Shown piece after piece: positions 36,301 through 48,309 of a stretch of DNA of 64,000 nt. The stretch lies in contig CM055314.2 of NCBI GenBank assembly GCA_029255685.2, positions 1,506,399 through 1,570,398 on the forward strand, read 5' to 3'. Position 1 is the stretch's first letter. Each line of letters starts with the position of its first letter. The translations under genes and the position numbers were made by a program. Source of the DNA: Silene conica (lineage: Eukaryota; Streptophyta; Magnoliopsida; Caryophyllales; Caryophyllaceae). The notes beneath the pieces were generated by a model. That model saw only the letters and a list, made by a program, of their open reading frames with translations. It was not told where the DNA came from and ran no database searches.

Positions 36301-37893
36301 AAATGTTGGAGAATGGAAAATGAATGGATTGATAATGGATGCTTTAAGTATTTAACGGGAGTAATTCACACTAATAGACCACCTGAGGATGACAGACTCG
36401 AAATCTATTTAGGCATGGACTCGGGCGAAGAATGCTTCACAAATTCTGCTCTTGGGGAGGCTTGAACCCGGGTTTCTTGGAAATTTCACCCAAATTTTAA
36501 TCACTAGACTCCACCTTGCGGGCAATTCCTTTCATTTATTTAAATTTAATTAAATATTCCTTACAGAGAATATATTTTATCTAATTCGGTCATTTGTTGT
36601 CCTATTCCAATTTAGAGTCTCTCTTCAATTTTAAGAATGAACTTATAAACAATTTGATCATTTGTACTCAATTTATTCCACATGTGATTGAGTAATTTAC
36701 ATATCCATCTTTTTTCCTTGGTCTTTGTGTCAAAATCAAAGAAGATCAACTATCCGGGACCAAGAGAGTAATAAAAGATAAATAAATGATTGAGATAGAA
36801 GATATATAAAAAATACCAAATGCATGCATGCGTTCATACAGAAAACTCAAAAAACATTCATATTAGGAATACTAAATTTTATTATGTTATTTTATAATAT
36901 TTCTGAATTTATTTATTTAATTTTTTTTTGTGGTAGCCGTAAATGTTAAAAACCGAAATTACATATCCATCGCACTCTTAACAACGTTCTCTTAACAAGG
37001 TTATGAGCAACCTTGTTTAAAACTTCAGAAGTTGAGATGAAATTATAGTAGTATTGATATTTATGATGACACCACCAAATCGTACAAGTTGAAAATGCTT
37101 GCACAAAGTAAATAATAAGTTAGAAGAATTGTCTAGTGATAACCGACTTAAATCTTAAAAGTTACAGAAATGCAGCAGTTGAGAGGTTTTAGGTTCGATT
37201 ACCAGTTGGGTGATGACCAATTGACCAATACGGCCTTCGAATGAGTGGTTTATATAGTCCATGTGGTGGTGCGGGAATACATGAGTCCGGGGATTAAACC
37301 TCTCGGGCCATAAAAACAAAAAAAATTAAAAAAATTGAAGAATTAAGATGCATGCATGAAGAGATCATTAACGTACGTAAGGTCGTAAACTAAATGCATA
37401 TATATATTTAGACATACTCCCTCTCTCGTTCATGCATTTACACTTCCTTTATTCTGCGAGTGATAAATAAAGAAAATATAAACATATGACCGAGACAGAA
37501 GGAGCAGCATTTATCAGTACTCACCAAAAGCCATGATAATGATTAGGCCATAGTTGCATAGCATGATGAAGCAAGGAATTCCCAATGATAGTAAACCCTT
37601 CACACCACATTAACTTAGAGAAGAAGGGTGTAATCCTAGGGCTACCGTAACCGGTGGCGCCGTCCGGCGACCTTAACACCTTCATCTTCTCATCAATGGC
37701 AAGATTGAATAGTTTTTTACTTTCTACTTCTACTTTTTCACATGTTTCTCTTGATATCCCATGATTTATTACTTGAAACATACCCCATTTTTCACATGCT
37801 TCCATAATTTGATCTACTACATTATTACCATTATTATTATTATTCAGGTCGATTACGGGAATCGACCTGAATTCCTCGTTCACTTTGGGTTTC

Positions 37894-37941
<48 letters not shown>

Positions 37942-38081
37942 GTTTTTTTATGAATTTTGGGTGCAGAAAGTTCAATCCATGCATGAGAATCGGGAATATC
38001 TTTGATAGAATTAAAATCGATGGGTGCAATGAATTTGTTATCGACTGGATGTGGTTTATAAGCTTCTGTAAGAATTCCCAT
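33383..38081 (-). CDS. GA3ox: Gibberellin 3-beta-dioxygenase (GA3ox)
   Basis: A 2-oxoglutarate/Fe(II) dioxygenase that performs the last step to bioactive gibberellins (GA9 to GA4, GA20 to GA1) in the cytosol. Exons 38081-37525 and 33950-33383 join in frame at a split Cys codon (GFC/DVMEEY), the intron position I recall for GA3ox genes, giving 374 residues. Exon 1 has PVIDL, the oxidase N-terminal region and FFSKLMWCEGFTI, typical of GA3ox rather than GA20ox. Exon 2 has the iron ligands His252 and Asp254 (AEHTDT) and His310 (VVHRAV), and Arg320-Ser322 for 2-oxoglutarate. An in-frame AAT tract gives about 16 asparagines in the variable N-terminal part. The intron is 3574 bp, long for this family, and holds SINE-like and MITE-like repeats. 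No disabling change seen. Confidence 0.94.
35580..35765 (-). mobile_element. tRNA-derived SINE-like relic
   Basis: On the minus strand a GTGAAGTCTTGTGGTTAAAA-like A-box region and GGTTTCAGGTTCAAGCC (B-box-like) lie at SINE-like spacing. A related, clearer copy is at 36375-36530. Both are in the GA3ox intron. Confidence 0.45.
36375..36530 (-). mobile_element. tRNA-derived SINE-like element
   Basis: On the minus strand GTGGAGTCTAGTGATTAAAA (A-box-like) and AACCCGGGTTCAAGCC (B box) lie about 40 bp apart. It is not a tRNA gene because no cloverleaf is formed. Intronic in GA3ox. Confidence 0.5.
36578..36771. mobile_element. Diverged MITE related to 54913-55127
   Basis: TCATTTGTTGTCCTATTCCA, CTCAATTT-TCCAC and CCTTGGTCTTTGTG occur in the same order as in the cyclin-intron MITE. 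The ends are too diverged to place exactly. Confidence 0.5.
37135..37325 (+). mobile_element. tRNA-derived SINE-like element with A-rich end
   Basis: TGTCTAGTGATAACCGACTT and TTTAGGTTCGATTACCAGT resemble pol III A and B boxes. The unit ends CGGGCCATAAAAAC followed by an A-rich stretch. Intronic in GA3ox. Confidence 0.4.
37416..37508. mobile_element. Short Stowaway-like MITE
   Basis: Starts CTCCCTCTCTCGTTCATG and ends ATGACCGAGACAGAAGGAG, an imperfect inverted pair; about 90 bp. It lies within about 20 bp of the GA3ox exon 1 donor. Confidence 0.5.
37894..37941 (-). repeat. In-frame (AAT)16 microsatellite in GA3ox
   Basis: About 16 uninterrupted TTA/AAT triplets are read as asparagine in GA3ox exon 1. 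A second short Asn run (NNNNNG) lies a few codons further on. The same kind of tract occurs in the BAHD gene. Confidence 0.95.
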
Positions 38082-38329
38082 TTATTATAATTTGTTTTTT
38101 TGTTTTGTTTTAATGGGGATTTGATTAGTATGAAAGATTGAAATAGAGAGTACTTTAGAGTGATTCTCTTGTTAATTTTGGAGGTATTTAAGGTTGATTA
38201 TGAGGGGAATAAGACAAAATGAGAGACAAATGTCAATTCACTTTTTATTTATAACCTAGCACCGATATATTAATTAATGCGTATTAATATATCGGGATTA
38301 GGTTAGTAATATCACTTTATTATACACGT

Positions 38330-38955
38330 AGAGCTGGTAAATAATAAAACGACACGAAAATACGATACGAATTCGATAAGAAATTAGCGGGTTTGGTTGA
38401 GGCTTAATGACCCATTTATGTAAGTGGGTTGACACAAATACGACACGATATTTAATTGGGCATTCTGTCTTGCTTGTGACCTCTCACAACACCTTTCACT
38501 TGTCCGCCCACTTGTAACTTGTAAGTTTGTCTCACGTCACAACTCACAAGCTTGTGACGAATTTAGTCTATCACAAATGAGAATTTGTGTTAATTGAGTT
38601 GGGTTTGGATGGAGCTCTTTAATCACGAACCCGACACGAATGACATGTTTACTAAATTAATCCTAATTTATATTGATCCTACATCATATAAATATACTTA
38701 AACTTTCTAAATATAAACATGACACGAAAACACGACACGAAATTAACGGGTTAAGGTTGAGGGCTTGATCACCCATTTATGTAAGTAGGTCGCGTCGACA
38801 CGAAATTAACGGGTTAAGGTTGAGGCTTGATCACCCATTTATGTAAGTAGGTCGACACGAACACGACACGAAACTTAATTGAGTCGGGTTTGTGACCCGT
38901 TTACACATGTGACACGAACATGAACCCGACCCGACCCGATCTGTTTGCCAAGTCT
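38330..38955. repeat. Dispersed repeat with TAGAGCTGG...CCAAGTCT ends
   Basis: Built of ACACGACACG, GGGTTAAGGTTGAGG and GACCCATTTATGTAAGTGGG words, some duplicated in tandem (near 38745 and 38798). It shares order and ends (TAGAGCTGG / TGTTTGCCAAGTCT) with 42990-43437. A MITE of the 32670 family appears inserted at about 38460-38595. Confidence 0.6.
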
Positions 38956-38959
38956 GTAT

Positions 38960-40250
38960 ACAAATGTATTCAGAACAAATTGTTTTTATCTTTTTCTAAT
39001 ACATTTTAGTTTTGTCTTATTCTTTCTACATAAATATGTTTAACCTGTTTTAAACCTAATCCACCTATTATTTCCTGCTGAAATTTGAAGGTGGTCTCTT
39101 TGTAGGCACTAGTGAGACTTCAATTTTAATAGATTAGGAGCCTAAAAGAAGGTACTCAATTGTGTGAGCTTGCTGCTTGCATGGGTGGATCCACCCAATA
39201 ATGGAATGAAATCATTAACCATGCAAGATCTCTTTCAATTAAGGATGATTTTGTTCTTTGAGTTGGTGAATCATAAAGGACTGATAAAATTAATCTGTGA
39301 ATACATGGATTTTAACATCCAAATTAGATACCCAAATTAATATATGACTTCGATCCTTATACTCGATATTATCTAATTCTCAAAGCTTCACCTAACTCCA
39401 ACTTATTCTATAGTGATTTGAATTGAGATAATATGGATTGACTCAAAATAATTCGAATTTAGATAATATATTCAATAATCAAATTTTAAATTTGATACTC
39501 TCTCCTATTCATAATAAGTGTCCCAATATCGGGAGGACACGTACAATAAGGATAGGGGCGTCTTGAATAAGTCAGAGGCCCCGTGCAACAAAGAAACGGA
39601 GGCCCGTATAGTAATATGCATTACATATACCCTACTAGTGATCAAACGAGACACAAAACTAACAAAAAGAAAAAAAATGTTTATTACAAGACTTGAGAAC
39701 CCAGGTGACCTTTGGCAAACAAAATAACCTCCCGCCACTGCACTATCATACTTTTACTAATAGTAGCATAGGGTTATTTAATTATATAAATGTTGTTTGA
39801 TACTTTGATATATGAATATATATATATATGAGGCCCATGAATTTGGTGGCCCAGTTCGCGCGCTCAGCCCGCACTTGGTTTTGGCCGCCCCTGAATAAGG
39901 AATATCATTGTTTATTATTTTGGGTTGTTTAGGGTAAGAAGATTGGAGAGAGAGAGAGAGAGAGAGGGTGTTGAGCTAGGAGTGAGTGAAGTGTAAGTGA
40001 AAATAGGCATGGTAGTATGGTCATTTCACAAGCAACAACTTACTAAATATTGACAATGAGATAATAATGTAAATATACGGAAATGAACAACGGGATACTT
40101 ATCATCAATGAGAGGAGTATTAGATATTCTTTTCTTAAAAACTAACAATAGTGTAGTATTCATCACATGAATCAAACTTGACTAATATATATAAGATTCA
40201 TGACTCCTGGCCTCTTGAACATGACTCAATATGGATGCACTAGAACACAA
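38960..40250. other. Intergenic, no gene recognised
   Basis: AT-rich sequence; a short (AG)n run lies at 39944-39967. Open frames around 39505-39738 overlap on both strands and show no family. Confidence 0.45.
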
Positions 40251-40254
40251 ATTC

Positions 40255-40420
40255 CCTATTTTTTCTAACCTAATTTTAGTTCATTTCAGATTAGTTAAGC
40301 TCGATTTAACTTGTTTAATTCAACTTCTTTCGATTTAGCTAGTCTTGTTTAACTTATCCTTTTACAAATAAATTCACTTCAGTACAACTCTTTTCAGCTC
40401 AAGAATGAAGAGAACAATCA
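40255..40420. mobile_element. Decayed Tourist-like MITE remnant
   Basis: Interior words such as TTAGTTCATTTCAGATTAG and CAACTCTTTTCAGCTCAAG follow the order of the 3842-4058 family, but the ends are lost. It abuts the truncated left end of the Copia element. Confidence 0.35.
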
Positions 40421-42222
40421 TAAACCTCGATACAAAGCTCGAATTATTGTCAAGGGATGGAATAAAAAAAAGGGGATAAATTTTGATGAAATGTTTCCCA
40501 TGTTGTGAATATGTCATGTATTTGAGTTGTAATGGGTCTAGCTGCTAGTCTAGATTTGGAGATTGAGCAACTCGATGTAAAAACTGCATTCTTACATGGA
40601 GATCTTGACGAGGAGATTTATATGGAGCAACCTGAAGGATTCGAAGAACCTGGTAAAGAAAATCTCGTATGTCGTCTAAATAAAAGTCTTTATGGTTTAA
40701 AGCAAGCACAACGTCAATGGTATAAGAAATTTGATTCCTTCATAACCGAGCATGGTTTTAACAAAACACAAACCGATCATTGTGTTTTCATGAAGAGGTA
40801 TGCAAGCGGTGATTTCATCATATTATTATATGTTGATGATATGTTAATTGTTGGGCAAGATAAGCTGAAAATTGCATCACTTAAGAAAGCACTAAGCAAA
40901 GATTTGGGACCGCTGAGACAAATCCTTGGGATAAAAGTTATTCGTGACCGAGAGAAGAAACTCTTATGGTTCTCCCAAGAGAGATATATTGAGAAAGTCC
41001 TTGAGAAATTCAAGATGACCAATGCCAAACCGGTTAGTATGCCACTTCCTGGACATATCAAACTCAGTAAGAAGCAAAGTCCAGTAAGTGAGAGTGAACG
41101 ACTCGAGATGCAGAATATCCCCTATTCTTCCACTGTTGGCAGTCTAATGTATGCTATGATATGTACAAGACCAGACATTGCTTTTGCAGCCGGAGTAGTT
41201 AGTCGCCATTTATCTAATCCCGGAAAAACATTGGTCCGCTGTGAAATTGATATTTAGATATCTTCGGGGAACGAGCAATAGATGCTTTTCTTTTGGAAAA
41301 GGTGAACCTTTACTAAAAGGGTATTGTGATGCAAACATGGCACGTGATGTCGACTCCAGAATATCGACATCGAGTTATTTGACTACTTTTGCAGGGAGAG
41401 CTGTATCTTGGCAGTCTAAACTACAAAAATGTGTTGTGTTGTCAACTACAGAGGCCGAATATATTTCAGCCGCCGAGCTTGTAAAGAAATGTTGTGGCTG
41501 AAAGATTTCTTGCTAGAGCTTGATCAAAAGCAAGGAAATTATGTTCTACTTTGTGATAATCAAAGCGCTATTCACTTAGCTAAAAATTCAACCTACCATT
41601 CAAGATCAAAACACATTGATGTTCGATATCATTGGATTCAAGATGTGTTAGAAGAAAAGAAGCTTCAACTTGATAAAGTCCACACTGATGATAACTGGTC
41701 CAACATGATGACCAAGACCATATCAACAAAGAAGTTCGATGATTGTTGTGATGGGTCCGGCGTGGTGATACCCTCCAATTAAGTCGAGAAGGGGGAGATT
41801 TGTTGGGTTATTCTCTCGTTAATTGGGGGAAGTAACACATGAAGTAAATACTAGAGACGTTTCAATTCAAGTGAAACATATCCATTGAATGAGTAAGCTG
41901 GATGCGTTCATTCTATCATCAGTGCTCAAAACGCCTTCACTGAATGAATGTGTAAGAATCATTTAGGTCTTTATGAAGGTAGTAAGTTATTCTCCAAGAT
42001 CACCTATAAATACGGGAGATTGGAGAGCTCATTTCATCAAAATACAACACCACAAAATATATTATTAATCCACAATAATTAGTAGATTATTATTCTGAGA
42101 ATTTTGTGAGAAAAGAAAGTCACTATTACTAGTGAGAGATATCCACCTTATTAAGGTGATGACTTGTAATCTACTACAAATATTATAGTGTAAGAGTTGG
42201 ACACTTACAATATTAAAACATA
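40420..42222 (+). mobile_element. 5'-truncated, decayed Ty1/Copia retrotransposon with 3' LTR
   Basis: Only the end of pol remains. Reverse transcriptase is readable in pieces: KARIIVKGW, then a frame break and stop near 40505, then LDVKTAFLHGDLDEEIYMEQ and the catalytic LLYVDDMLIVG at about 40826-40858. RNase H follows with more breaks (near 41240 and 41500): SSYLTTFAGRAVSWQSK, STTEAEYISAA, DNQSAIHLAKN. A polypurine tract AGAAGGGGGAGATT ends at 41800 and the 3' LTR starts TGTTGGGTTATTC at 41801, ending near 42222. The LTR has CCTATAAATACGGG as a likely TATA region. No gag, protease or integrase and no 5' LTR; it cannot move by itself. Confidence 0.92.
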
Positions 42223-42467
42223 AATTTGTTTTTCTAGATGGTTACTTTTCATCGGGAGCTTCAGATGGAAATATGTGCTCATTTTATGGTTAAATGTAAT
42301 TACAATAGTACATTCAATGTTATAACATATGGTAGCTTGTTTTTAAATGAGGAACACATAACAGTAAAATATTTACAAAATCTCGTGTTGTTGATTCAGA
42401 TGAAAATGATCACTATGAAGCAAGACTAATTGATACTCGTATTCAATTTATTTATCGACAGGTCTTG

Positions 42468-42612
42468 CTAGTGACGGGCTAATCCCGTCACAAGGTTGTG
42501 ACCTCTCACAAAAAGGGAGAGGGATAAGGTGGGGCAGCCTTTATGTGCTTTCTTACTCATCACTCATGGATATTTCGTGAGAGAAACCGGTATCCGTCAC
42601 AAATGAGAATTT
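42468..42612. mobile_element. MITE-like element (CTTGTGACGG family)
   Basis: GTCTTGCTAGTGACGGG and TATCCGTCACAAATGAGAAT bound a short unit found also near 32670 and 38460. Non-coding. Confidence 0.5.
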
Positions 42613-42989
42613 GGTTTTATTTATTAATGAAAAAAATTAAGAAAGATGGTTAAAACTTTAGAAACAACAAGGCAGAATGTCAGGTCGTTATTAAGTAAAC
42701 ATAAATTTGAATCTTTTGTCAGATGGATGTTACAGATCTGAACCTTTGCAGTATGATCAGCTATCAAAATACCTAAAATACCCCATAATTAATTATCCTC
42801 TCCTATATTAATTACAAGGGTTAATTTGTCTAATTGCAGTCTTAGTGGAGCTTTACTGGTCAACATTCGCTTTAAAATCCTGGTCCTGATGTGGTGTTGT
42901 GGCCTTCTCGGATAGGACTCATAGGAGTAATACTGTAATAATTAATTACACTACTAATTAATCACTTACTTAATTAACTGGTTTTATCT

Positions 42990-43437
42990 AGAGCTTGCCT
43001 ATAATGACACGATGCGAAAACAAACACGAAACCGACACGAATTAGTGAGTTTGGGTTGACGTTGAATTACCCATTTATGTAAGTGGGTCGATACGAACAC
43101 GACACGATATTTAACTGGGTCGGGTTTGGGTTGAGCTCTTTAAACACGAACCCGACACGAATGACCTGTTTACTAAATTAATTCTAATTTTTTTATCCTG
43201 CATCACATAAAATATACTTAAACTTTCCAAATATGGACATGACACGAAAACACGACACGAACCCGACACAAAATTAACGGGTTAAGGTTGAGACTTGATG
43301 ACCCATCTATCCAAGTGGGTCGACACGAACACGACACAAAATTTAATTGGGTCGGTTTTGGGTTGGAGGGTTCGTGACCCGTTTACACGTGACACGAACC
43401 CGAACCCGACACGACCCAATCCGTTTGCCAGTTCTAG
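42990..43437. repeat. Dispersed repeat, second copy of 38330 family
   Basis: Begins TAGAGCTTGCC and ends CCGTTTGCCAGTTCTA. The interior has the same ACACGAACACGACAC and GACCCATTTATGTAAGTGGG word order as 38330-38955, in the same orientation. Confidence 0.65.
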
Positions 43438-43442
43438 TTTTT

Positions 43443-43468
43443 AACCCCGTGCAAAATTTGCACGGGTT
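43443..43468. other. Short hairpin-forming inverted repeat
   Basis: AACCCCGTGCAAAATTTGCA and the following CGGGTT fold into a stem with one unpaired C. Adjacent DNA to about 45520 is AT-rich with no gene seen. Confidence 0.55.
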
Positions 43469-45528
43469 ATTTTAAATATGTTTTTATACGGGTTTATTTT
43501 AAATTTATTAACCGTAAAATAAGTTAACTTATATGACTAAATTTTTAATGTTTTTTTTTAATTTATAGTACTAATATGACTACCAAATAATACTCTCATA
43601 AAAAAATATGTTATATAAAAACCAAAATACCTTACTAAATGACTGACAGTCAAACTGATAAATAATTTGAAACTGACCATTGTATAATATATTGAAAAAA
43701 TTAGTTCCACTCAAAGGTCGTGGCCATTTTTAAGCTTATTTTACACGCCAGTTTTTTAAGAAATCAGTCATTTATTATCCTCATTTTTTATTTAAATAAT
43801 AATTTTTAATTGTATTTAATTTCTTATCCTTCAATAATGAGTTCCTTAATAATTTTTCAAGGAATTGATTTTAGTTTGTTATTTTTAATACTTTAAATTG
43901 TAGTTGTCATTAGTAATCTGCTAGTTAGGGAATAAAGTTATGTTTAGTTATTATAATTTTTATTTAGTATAGCAAGTTATGTATTTTGGTATTATATGTA
44001 AATTTTTCAATTTTCATAATCGTGAATCGTGATGAAAATAAACATATTAATACAAGTTATTGATGTATATATAAATTTGGATAGGTAAAATGAAATAAAA
44101 TAAGTGGAGAGAGATAAATTAATTCTTAAGTTAAAGATGATGGAACACTTCTATTTTTCATTTCCTGAAATTTAGTAACCAATAAAAATACTCTAAATTT
44201 TATTCCTTTAATAATATAGGGATTAAATAATTAATTAGTAGCAGGTTAATTAAGGAGTACATCTTATCTTAGTACTATAATATGTTTAGAGGTTATTGGT
44301 TAGATTATGACTTGTACATTAGTCAGTTTTTAATGTATAAATTGTTATCTTAGAAGCATGCATAGATAATGACTGCAGAGGCAAATCCAAAGTACTACTG
44401 AGTACTTTTTTAATTACACATTTATATGCCATACTCTGGTGCTAAAACCAAAACATGTTTCAGAAATTTTCCTTTAATCGGCACTATCCGTCTTAAGATT
44501 AAGACGGGTCAAATATATATTATTTACGTATATAAAAATTCATAGGGGAAAACAGAAGATTTGTTTTATCCTAATTATTAAAGCAACAACCGCAGAATCT
44601 ATGTGTCGCTCGACTGTTTAAGGTTAACTTTTCAAACGGCAGTGGATTTGTATAATTCCAGGACCCACTAACTATTCCGGAATTAATTGCAATTTTATTG
44701 TTATGATAAAAAATTGACATGCAAAAAAGCAACTTTTAATGTTCAATGTTAATTTACATTTACATAAGATGAGATAAAATAAGCTAACATAGTTACAAAC
44801 CTACTATATAAATTACAAATTATAACAAATAACATAATTACAAACCTAGTATAATTTACAAGCTATTATTTATAATTACAAATTAATAACCTATATGGAT
44901 AAAAAAAACCTTCAATATTATACTAATAAAATATCATCTGTAAAAACAGTACCAAAACAGAAACCTTCATTGTGTCGATTGTACATCTAATGAGAATGAA
45001 TGATAAAAACTAAACAAATTATTGAGAGGACAATTTTTATACAATTGAATAAAATATAACCTGTAAAAATGTTTTATTATACAATTGAATAAAGTATAAA
45101 ATATTTAATATATAATCAAATATCTAACGGAAAAGGAACACAACTTATAAATACAAAGAATATTTTAAAATAATTATTTTTTAAATAATAGATACATGAC
45201 AATTAAGTGACGGAAAATTAGTAACACTACAAAATATAAAAATATATCTTTAGATAGGTTGCGTTATGGGCCGTATTATTCTTCCACCGACAATGTGTAA
45301 ATACTTTTTAGAAATGTAGCACACGTTTTTATTTAGGACGGGTTATATAAACACGAGTCAAGTATTACATATAAAACGTAAATAAAATACATTAAGTTAC
45401 TAAGATTAGCAAAATGTGTTTGTCCCATTTAAGTAAATGGGTGTTTATTAACTCATTTTATTTCTTTTTACAGATACATCCATCATAAGAAATACTTATT
45501 CGAAATCTTAAATATCATTTGAAATATC

Positions 45529-46430
45529 ATCAATTAAATGAGCTTAAACTTTGTATCTATATGGAAACTATGAACTAATACATGTTCAATTTAAGACGGA
45601 TATATATCTTAAGCTTAAAAGTTAAAACGAATATATACGTTTTAAAAAGAGACCTACTCAACATGTAGTAACGCTACTTAAAAGGTCATCAATTATTTGG
45701 GTTTGAAGCTTTGCATTTATAAGAAAGATTTAAAGATTTTTATTAAAATTAGTTATATCCATTTTAAACTTAAAACGGACGGATATATTCATATTATGAA
45801 AGATTTTGTCGTTATTTGAAAGGTAATCAATTATTTGAGTTTGAAGCTTTGCATTTATAGGAAAACTTTAAATTTTTTTATTAAAAGTAGTTATACCCAT
45901 TTTAAACATAAAACGGATATATTCATATTAAGAAAGATTTTGTCGTTATTTGAAAGGTAATCAATTAAATGAGTTTAAACATTGCATTTATATGGAAGCT
46001 TTAAACTAATACGAAACCTCTGTATAGTTTAAGACGGGCATATATTTCTTAAACTTAAAACTAATATTTGTGGTTTAAATAAGACTTACATGACATCTAT
46101 AATGCTATTTGAAAGGACATCCATTAAATGAGTTTGAAACTTTGCATTTATAAAAAAGCCTTAAAATAATTCCGATTTTTATTTAAGATGGTTATATCCG
46201 TCTTAAGCTTAAAACGGGTACATTTGTCTTAAGAAATATCTACTCAAAATCAACAATCTTATGAAAGGCTATCAATTAAACGAGTCTAAACGTTAAACAT
46301 TGCATTTATAGGGAAGTTTAAACTGATACAAATTCTTATTGAAAACGAATATATACGTCTTAAGCTTAAAATAGAGATATTCGTGTTAAACCTAAGACGG
46401 GTCAAGTAGTAGGTATAAGTCAAAACAACA
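45529..46430. repeat. Diverged tandem array, period 133-160 bp
   Basis: The word ATCAATTAAATGAGTTT or close variants starts at 45529, 45688, 45826, 45959, 46119 and 46271, each followed by GCATTTATA-like and AAGCTTAAAACGG-like words. Six units, strongly diverged, satellite-like. Units also contain TTAAGACGG words found in other repeats here. Confidence 0.8.
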
Positions 46431-46689
46431 TGCATAAAAAAAACAACAAATTTGTTTTATCTGCACAAGTAGTAAGATATTTAACTCATTATAGTATTAA
46501 GACTGTATGCATAACGTTGTTTAGTACACGCCACCCTTTGGCACGCACTTCTATATAAAATCACCCATATAACTTCTTGTGATCGATCGACGATTTCTTC
46601 TTCCAGACTCTTCGATCAAGAGGTTTCATGTTCAAAAGTGTTCGATCGAGAGACTTTGGGCCTGAACTTGTCATCAAAACTGTTCAAAG

Positions 46690-47265
46690 CATCCTCTATC
46701 TCGTTATTTGTGCCTTCTGGAACAGGGATAGGTCTGTCGTAGGTACGACCACTTCTCTAACTAAACGCATTGAGCGTCTCGTTCTTTCTTTCGGGTTGTG
46801 ACGGTAGTTGACCCAGTTGCCTCGCGGAATGCTCCACTTCAAATAGAGCAATTTCATACCCAAGTAGCTTAATTGTTGCATCCGTGGCTTGGTCATCACT
46901 TTTTTGCAATTGAATTGTCAAGGCTTCGATCAAGGACTTCAACTCACTAACGACCGAATTTTCCCTCAAAGATGAGGAATTAGCCTATGGCGGTGGAAAG
47001 GAATAGGGCTCTTGGAAGCCTTATTGAAGACACGGATGTGGTGGTATGTCGTAATAATCATGCGACGGAGACGGGGTATAACAATCTTGTTTATACTGTT
47101 GGTAACTATGGTAAGTATAAACTTGGTCACGCTCTGCAAAACAATAAATTGCATTGTGTCCCGTAGCACCGTATCTCTCACAAAATACCACCCGTTGTCC
47201 CACATGGTGGAACATGGTGGATTCTCCCGAAGCACTGTCAAATAGATCTGTAGGACCTATCAAAA
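46690..47265 (-). pseudogene. Decayed Gypsy-type retrotransposon gag fragment
   Basis: On the minus strand the piece CERYGATGHNAIYC is a retroviral-type zinc knuckle in which the second Cys is Tyr. Downstream come a helical stretch (SLIEALTIQLQKSDDQ) and QLPSQPERKNETLNA, the kind of sequence that follows the knuckle in Athila-like gag proteins. Several frame breaks are present. No other domain is attached. Confidence 0.65.
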
Positions 47266-47551
47266 CAACACTAGAGAAAAAGATAAGAACGGTCTTAAGG
47301 AATTAAAAATCTCTTACTTAAGACAAAGAGCAAACTAGAAAAAATGCAAATATAATAACTGCCTCCCTGACAACGTCGCAAATTTTGATGTGTGTCGTTA
47401 TACACCAAAAATAATAACTTAAGCCTACTAACCTAAAGCTAACTGAAGTAGGGTCGATCTCCGCAGGAGGTAATACCTATCTGCAATCCTAGTTCGCCAA
47501 GTCATAGAATGGGGGGGGGGGGGTGTTTGATTTGGTTTTCTAAACTAATAA

Positions 47552-48309
47552 GGGGGCGTTTGGTTGGGGTCTATAAGAAAGGGAAAGGGAAACAAAGTTA
47601 TTCATTCCATTTGTTGGTGTTTGTTTGACACAATCAAGGGGAATTGAACTCCCTCCCTTACCCTTCAATCCTTCTAATTTCTTACCCCCCACCCCCCAAG
47701 GGTATGAGATTTCATTACCTTTGTTACCCTTCAATCACTCTCTTCACATAGCACCACACTTACAACTATCACCACAATAGCAACCATCAAACCACCACTA
47801 TGACGCCACCGCCGCCACCGCCGCCACCCCCCACCCTCATCACTACCACCGCCACCACCGCCATAACACCCCACCACCACCACCACCACCACCTTCGTGA
47901 CACCCCCACCACCATCGATACCACGACGCTCCACCACCATCACCTCGTCGTGACCACCGCCACCACCGCCGCCACCGCCGCCGCCACCGCCATGACATCT
48001 CTACCACCACCATCACCACCACCGCCATGACACCCACATCACCATCACCGCCGTGACCATCACCGTCGCTACCACCACCGCCACCGCCATAACACCCCAG
48101 CACCGCCACCATCATTGTCGTCAGTAGAGAAGTGGTTGTTTGTGGTGGTGTGTGTTAGTGGTACGAGTGAGTGTGAGTGGATCATTGATTATCTTTCTTA
48201 GAGTAACCAAACAACCTATTAAGTTTTAGGTAATCCCTTTCCTTTCCCCCTCTTACCCTTTCTTATTTCCTTTCCCTTTCCCTTTCCCTTTCTCTAACCA
48301 AACGCCCCC
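47552..48309. mobile_element. Large Tourist-like element with CCA/CCG-rich core
   Basis: Terminal inverted repeats GGGGGCGTTTGGTT and AACCAAACGCCCCC, flanked by TAA (47549-47551, 48310-48312), 758 bp. The core at about 47795-48115 is a CCA/CCG/CAT trinucleotide-rich tract; its long open frames of Pro/Thr/His or Gly/Val/Arg are compositional. No transposase. Confidence 0.85.

Noticed and set aside
47731..48115. Long Pro/Thr/His and Gly/Val/Arg open frames on both strands
   Set aside because: Trinucleotide-rich core of a Tourist-like element; frames on both strands follow from composition.
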